Assembly: GCA_023416275.1 (NCBI GenBank)
Contig: JAEZIB010000104.1
Location: 1-61,515 of the forward strand
Length of the DNA: 61,515 bases
Origin: Bacillota bacterium
Lineage (GTDB): Bacteria > Bacillota > Clostridia > Acetivibrionales > DSM-1351
Reading direction: 5' to 3'
The notes under the pieces were generated by a model. It was not told the DNA's origin, ran no database searches, and saw nothing but the letters and a program-made list of their open reading frames with translations. Positions 60,074-61,515 of the stretch are shown one piece after another (the stretch's first letter is position 1; each line of letters starts with the position of its first letter). Made by a program: the position numbers and the translations under genes.

Positions 60074-61515
60074 ATGAATAGGTATACAAATAGAAAATTA
60101 ATTCCCATGATTCTCTGCATAGCAATAGCTATTACTATAGTGAGCTTCCTGTTTCCAGAAAGTAATATAGGCTATTCGGCTGACAATTCATATTTTTCAC
60201 CTTTTGATACTGCATATTCTCCTGATGGTAGCATGATTGCAGTTTCAGATTCAACAAAAGCACAGATGGAAATACTGAATTCATCGGACGGTAAACTACA
60301 AAAGATAATACAATTGGATGGACAACCAAAAGCTCTTGCATGGGATGGAAATGAAAATATATATGTTTGTGAATACGGAGCAGGTACTGTTGCTGAAGTA
60401 AATGCAGTTACAGGGGCTGTATCAAGAAGGTTTTCCACAGGCTCTAAGCCACTTGGAGCTGCAATAGTAGATGGTAAGCTTGTAGTATCTGATTATGGCT
60501 TAAAAAAAGTATCTGTTGTTGATTTATCCTCTGGTAATATTGAAAAAAATATTACTGTGGAAGATTATCCATACTTAATGGACGGCACAGTTGACGGAAA
60601 ATATGCAATAATCGGACATGCATTGCCTTCAGGGAATGCATTTGAGCCTAAATATGCTGCATCAGTTACATTTATCGACATGAGTACCTATCTTGAGGCA
60701 GCAAATATTGTACTTCCACAGGGTTCCTCAAACGTAAGAGGTGTCAAATGTTCACCTGACGGCAAGTGGGCTTATGTACTTCATACATATGGAAAAACAT
60801 CGCTTCCCACTACTCAAATAACAAGAGGCTGGGTAATGACAAATGCAGTTACAATAATTGATATAGCCAATAAAAATATTTACACTACATTTTTATTGGA
60901 CAGAACTATGGAAGGAGCTGCAGATCCATGGGGAATGGCAATATCCTCTGACAGTAAAACCATGTGGGTCAGTGTATCAGGAACTCATCAAGTGCTGAAA
61001 GTTAATTTGTATGGTCTTCATCAGCTTTTAAATGGTAATCTAAACGGCGAAGACAGTTCTCAAATTGATTCAAACTCTTATTATAAGATAGTGAATAGGA
61101 AGAGCGGAAAAGCGGTAGATGTACCAAACGGTAATGCAGCAAACGGCACTCAGTTGGTACAATGGGATGACAATGGCAATAACAACCAACAGTTTAAGCT
61201 AGTGGCTGGTAGCGACGGTTATTATACCATCACTAACAGAGGAACAAATAAAGCACTAGACAATGCAGGTGCTACTGGAGAAAATTCTGCTGTAGTTGAA
61301 TGGGATCAGAGTTCTTCAGACAATCAGAAATGGAAAATAATTGATACAGGTGACGGCTACTACAAGCTTCAGGTAAAATCCAGCCAGAAATATATGGACG
61401 TAAGTAGTGCCTCGGTTGCTAACAATGCTGGTATAGTAACAAACAGCAGTAGCACAAGTTTGAGCCAGCAATGGAAGATATCAATGGCTGGAACCACAAA
61501 TTCCGGCAATTATTC
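60074..61515 (+). CDS. Secreted beta-propeller protein with ricin-type lectin domain (cut by window end)
   Basis: 480 codons are visible and the frame is open to the last base. Signal peptide (about 1-35, ending NIGYSA), a seven-bladed YVTN/surface-type propeller (about 36-325; SPFDTAYSPDGSMIAVSDS, NIYVCEYGAGTVAEVNAV, DPWGMAISSDSKTMWVSVSG), then a ricin-B trefoil / CBM13-type domain (about 335-480; YYKIVNRKSGKAVDVPNG, NQKWKIIDTGDGYYKLQV, QQWKI). GGGAG lies 9 bases before the ATG; 41 bases from the HzsA-related gene. Pairing of a haem protein with a propeller recalls hydrazine-synthase alpha and beta subunits, though the lectin domain instead suggests carbohydrate binding. The end of the protein is not in view. 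Confidence 0.85.
   Translation, partial: MNRYTNRKLIPMILCIAIAITIVSFLFPESNIGYSADNSYFSPFDTAYSPDGSMIAVSDSTKAQMEILNSSDGKLQKIIQLDGQPKALAWDGNENIYVCEYGAGTVAEVNAVTGAVSRRFSTGSKPLGAAIVDGKLVVSDYGLKKVSVVDLSSGNIEKNITVEDYPYLMDGTVDGKYAIIGHALPSGNAFEPKYAASVTFIDMSTYLEAANIVLPQGSSNVRGVKCSPDGKWAYVLHTYGKTSLPTTQITRGWVMTNAVTIIDIANKNIYTTFLLDRTMEGAADPWGMAISSDSKTMWVSVSGTHQVLKVNLYGLHQLLNGNLNGEDSSQIDSNSYYKIVNRKSGKAVDVPNGNAANGTQLVQWDDNGNNNQQFKLVAGSDGYYTITNRGTNKALDNAGATGENSAVVEWDQSSSDNQKWKIIDTGDGYYKLQVKSSQKYMDVSSASVANNAGIVTNSSSTSLSQQWKISMAGTTNSGNY

Noticed and set aside
57918..61515. True hydrazine synthase / anammox capability
   Set aside because: Only architecture and two CxxCH motifs support the likeness; no gamma-like di-haem subunit is in view and the second protein carries a lectin domain.
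1..61515. tRNA genes, rRNA genes and CRISPR arrays
   Set aside because: No cloverleaf-type sequences with GGTTCGAATCC-like arms and no regularly spaced direct repeats were seen on reading both strands.

Overview
The window is AT-rich and looks like a mesophilic, cellulosome-forming Clostridium of cluster III (Ruminiclostridium / C. cellulolyticum type; inference). The grounds are several type I dockerin modules on secreted proteins, an anaerobic metabolism with both an [FeFe] and a [NiFe] hydrogenase, Gram-positive signal peptides with strong GGAGG-type ribosome binding sites, and a chitin/chitosan-directed dockerin enzyme. No tRNA, rRNA, CRISPR array, IS element or integrase was seen.

Layout. 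1-9.6 kb, all minus strand: partial proS, a TfoX C-terminal-like protein, a glycine-riboswitch-controlled AgcS amino-acid carrier, a DUF6512-sfsA operon, asnS and a divergent alaS. 9.6-24 kb: a secreted RCC1-repeat protein; a 1146-aa [FeFe] hydrogenase fused to a GltD-like flavoprotein; a dockerin remnant and two small dockerin proteins with clear promoters, one with a palindromic operator; a FkbO/Hyg5-type chorismatase; a cytosolic GH43; and a GH18-dockerin-GH8 fusion. 24.4-34.1 kb: a regulator with an HTH plus a periplasmic-binding-protein-like sensor faces a long operon of methyltransferase, cytosolic binding protein, metallochaperone-like GTPase, orphan ABC ATPase and a complete FecCD-type importer. 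A second cytosolic binding protein follows. This looks like an undercharacterised metal or oxyanion acquisition and trafficking module, preceded by a promoter, a putative antiterminator and a conditional terminator.

34.4-39.3 kb holds a DUF815 ATPase, a small membrane protein, a CPBP protease, the DUF6323-DUF6179 pair and a candidate small RNA. 39.6-43 kb is a cytosolic [NiFe] hydrogenase operon (protease, cytochrome-b5-like protein, small and large subunits). 43-48.8 kb is a VTC-DUF4956-CotH operon with its own OmpR-type two-component system; TTCAG repeats spaced in multiples of 11 bp lie at the operon promoter. A phage-type peptidoglycan amidohydrolase follows.

50.1-55.4 kb is a tight minus-strand operon driven by a textbook sigma-A promoter: a HisRS/HisZ-like catalytic domain, a COG1237-type metallo-beta-lactamase-fold protein, a HisC-like aminotransferase, a permease split in two halves and a divergent stand-alone TrpB. 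It resembles a small biosynthesis-and-export cluster for an amino-acid-like product. 56-61.5 kb is a c-type cytochrome module unexpected in a fermentative Clostridium: a CcmF-like haem lyase, an HzsA-related di-haem protein and a beta-propeller protein with a ricin-type lectin domain, cut by the window end. A degenerate dispersed repeat recurs in at least seven intergenic regions.
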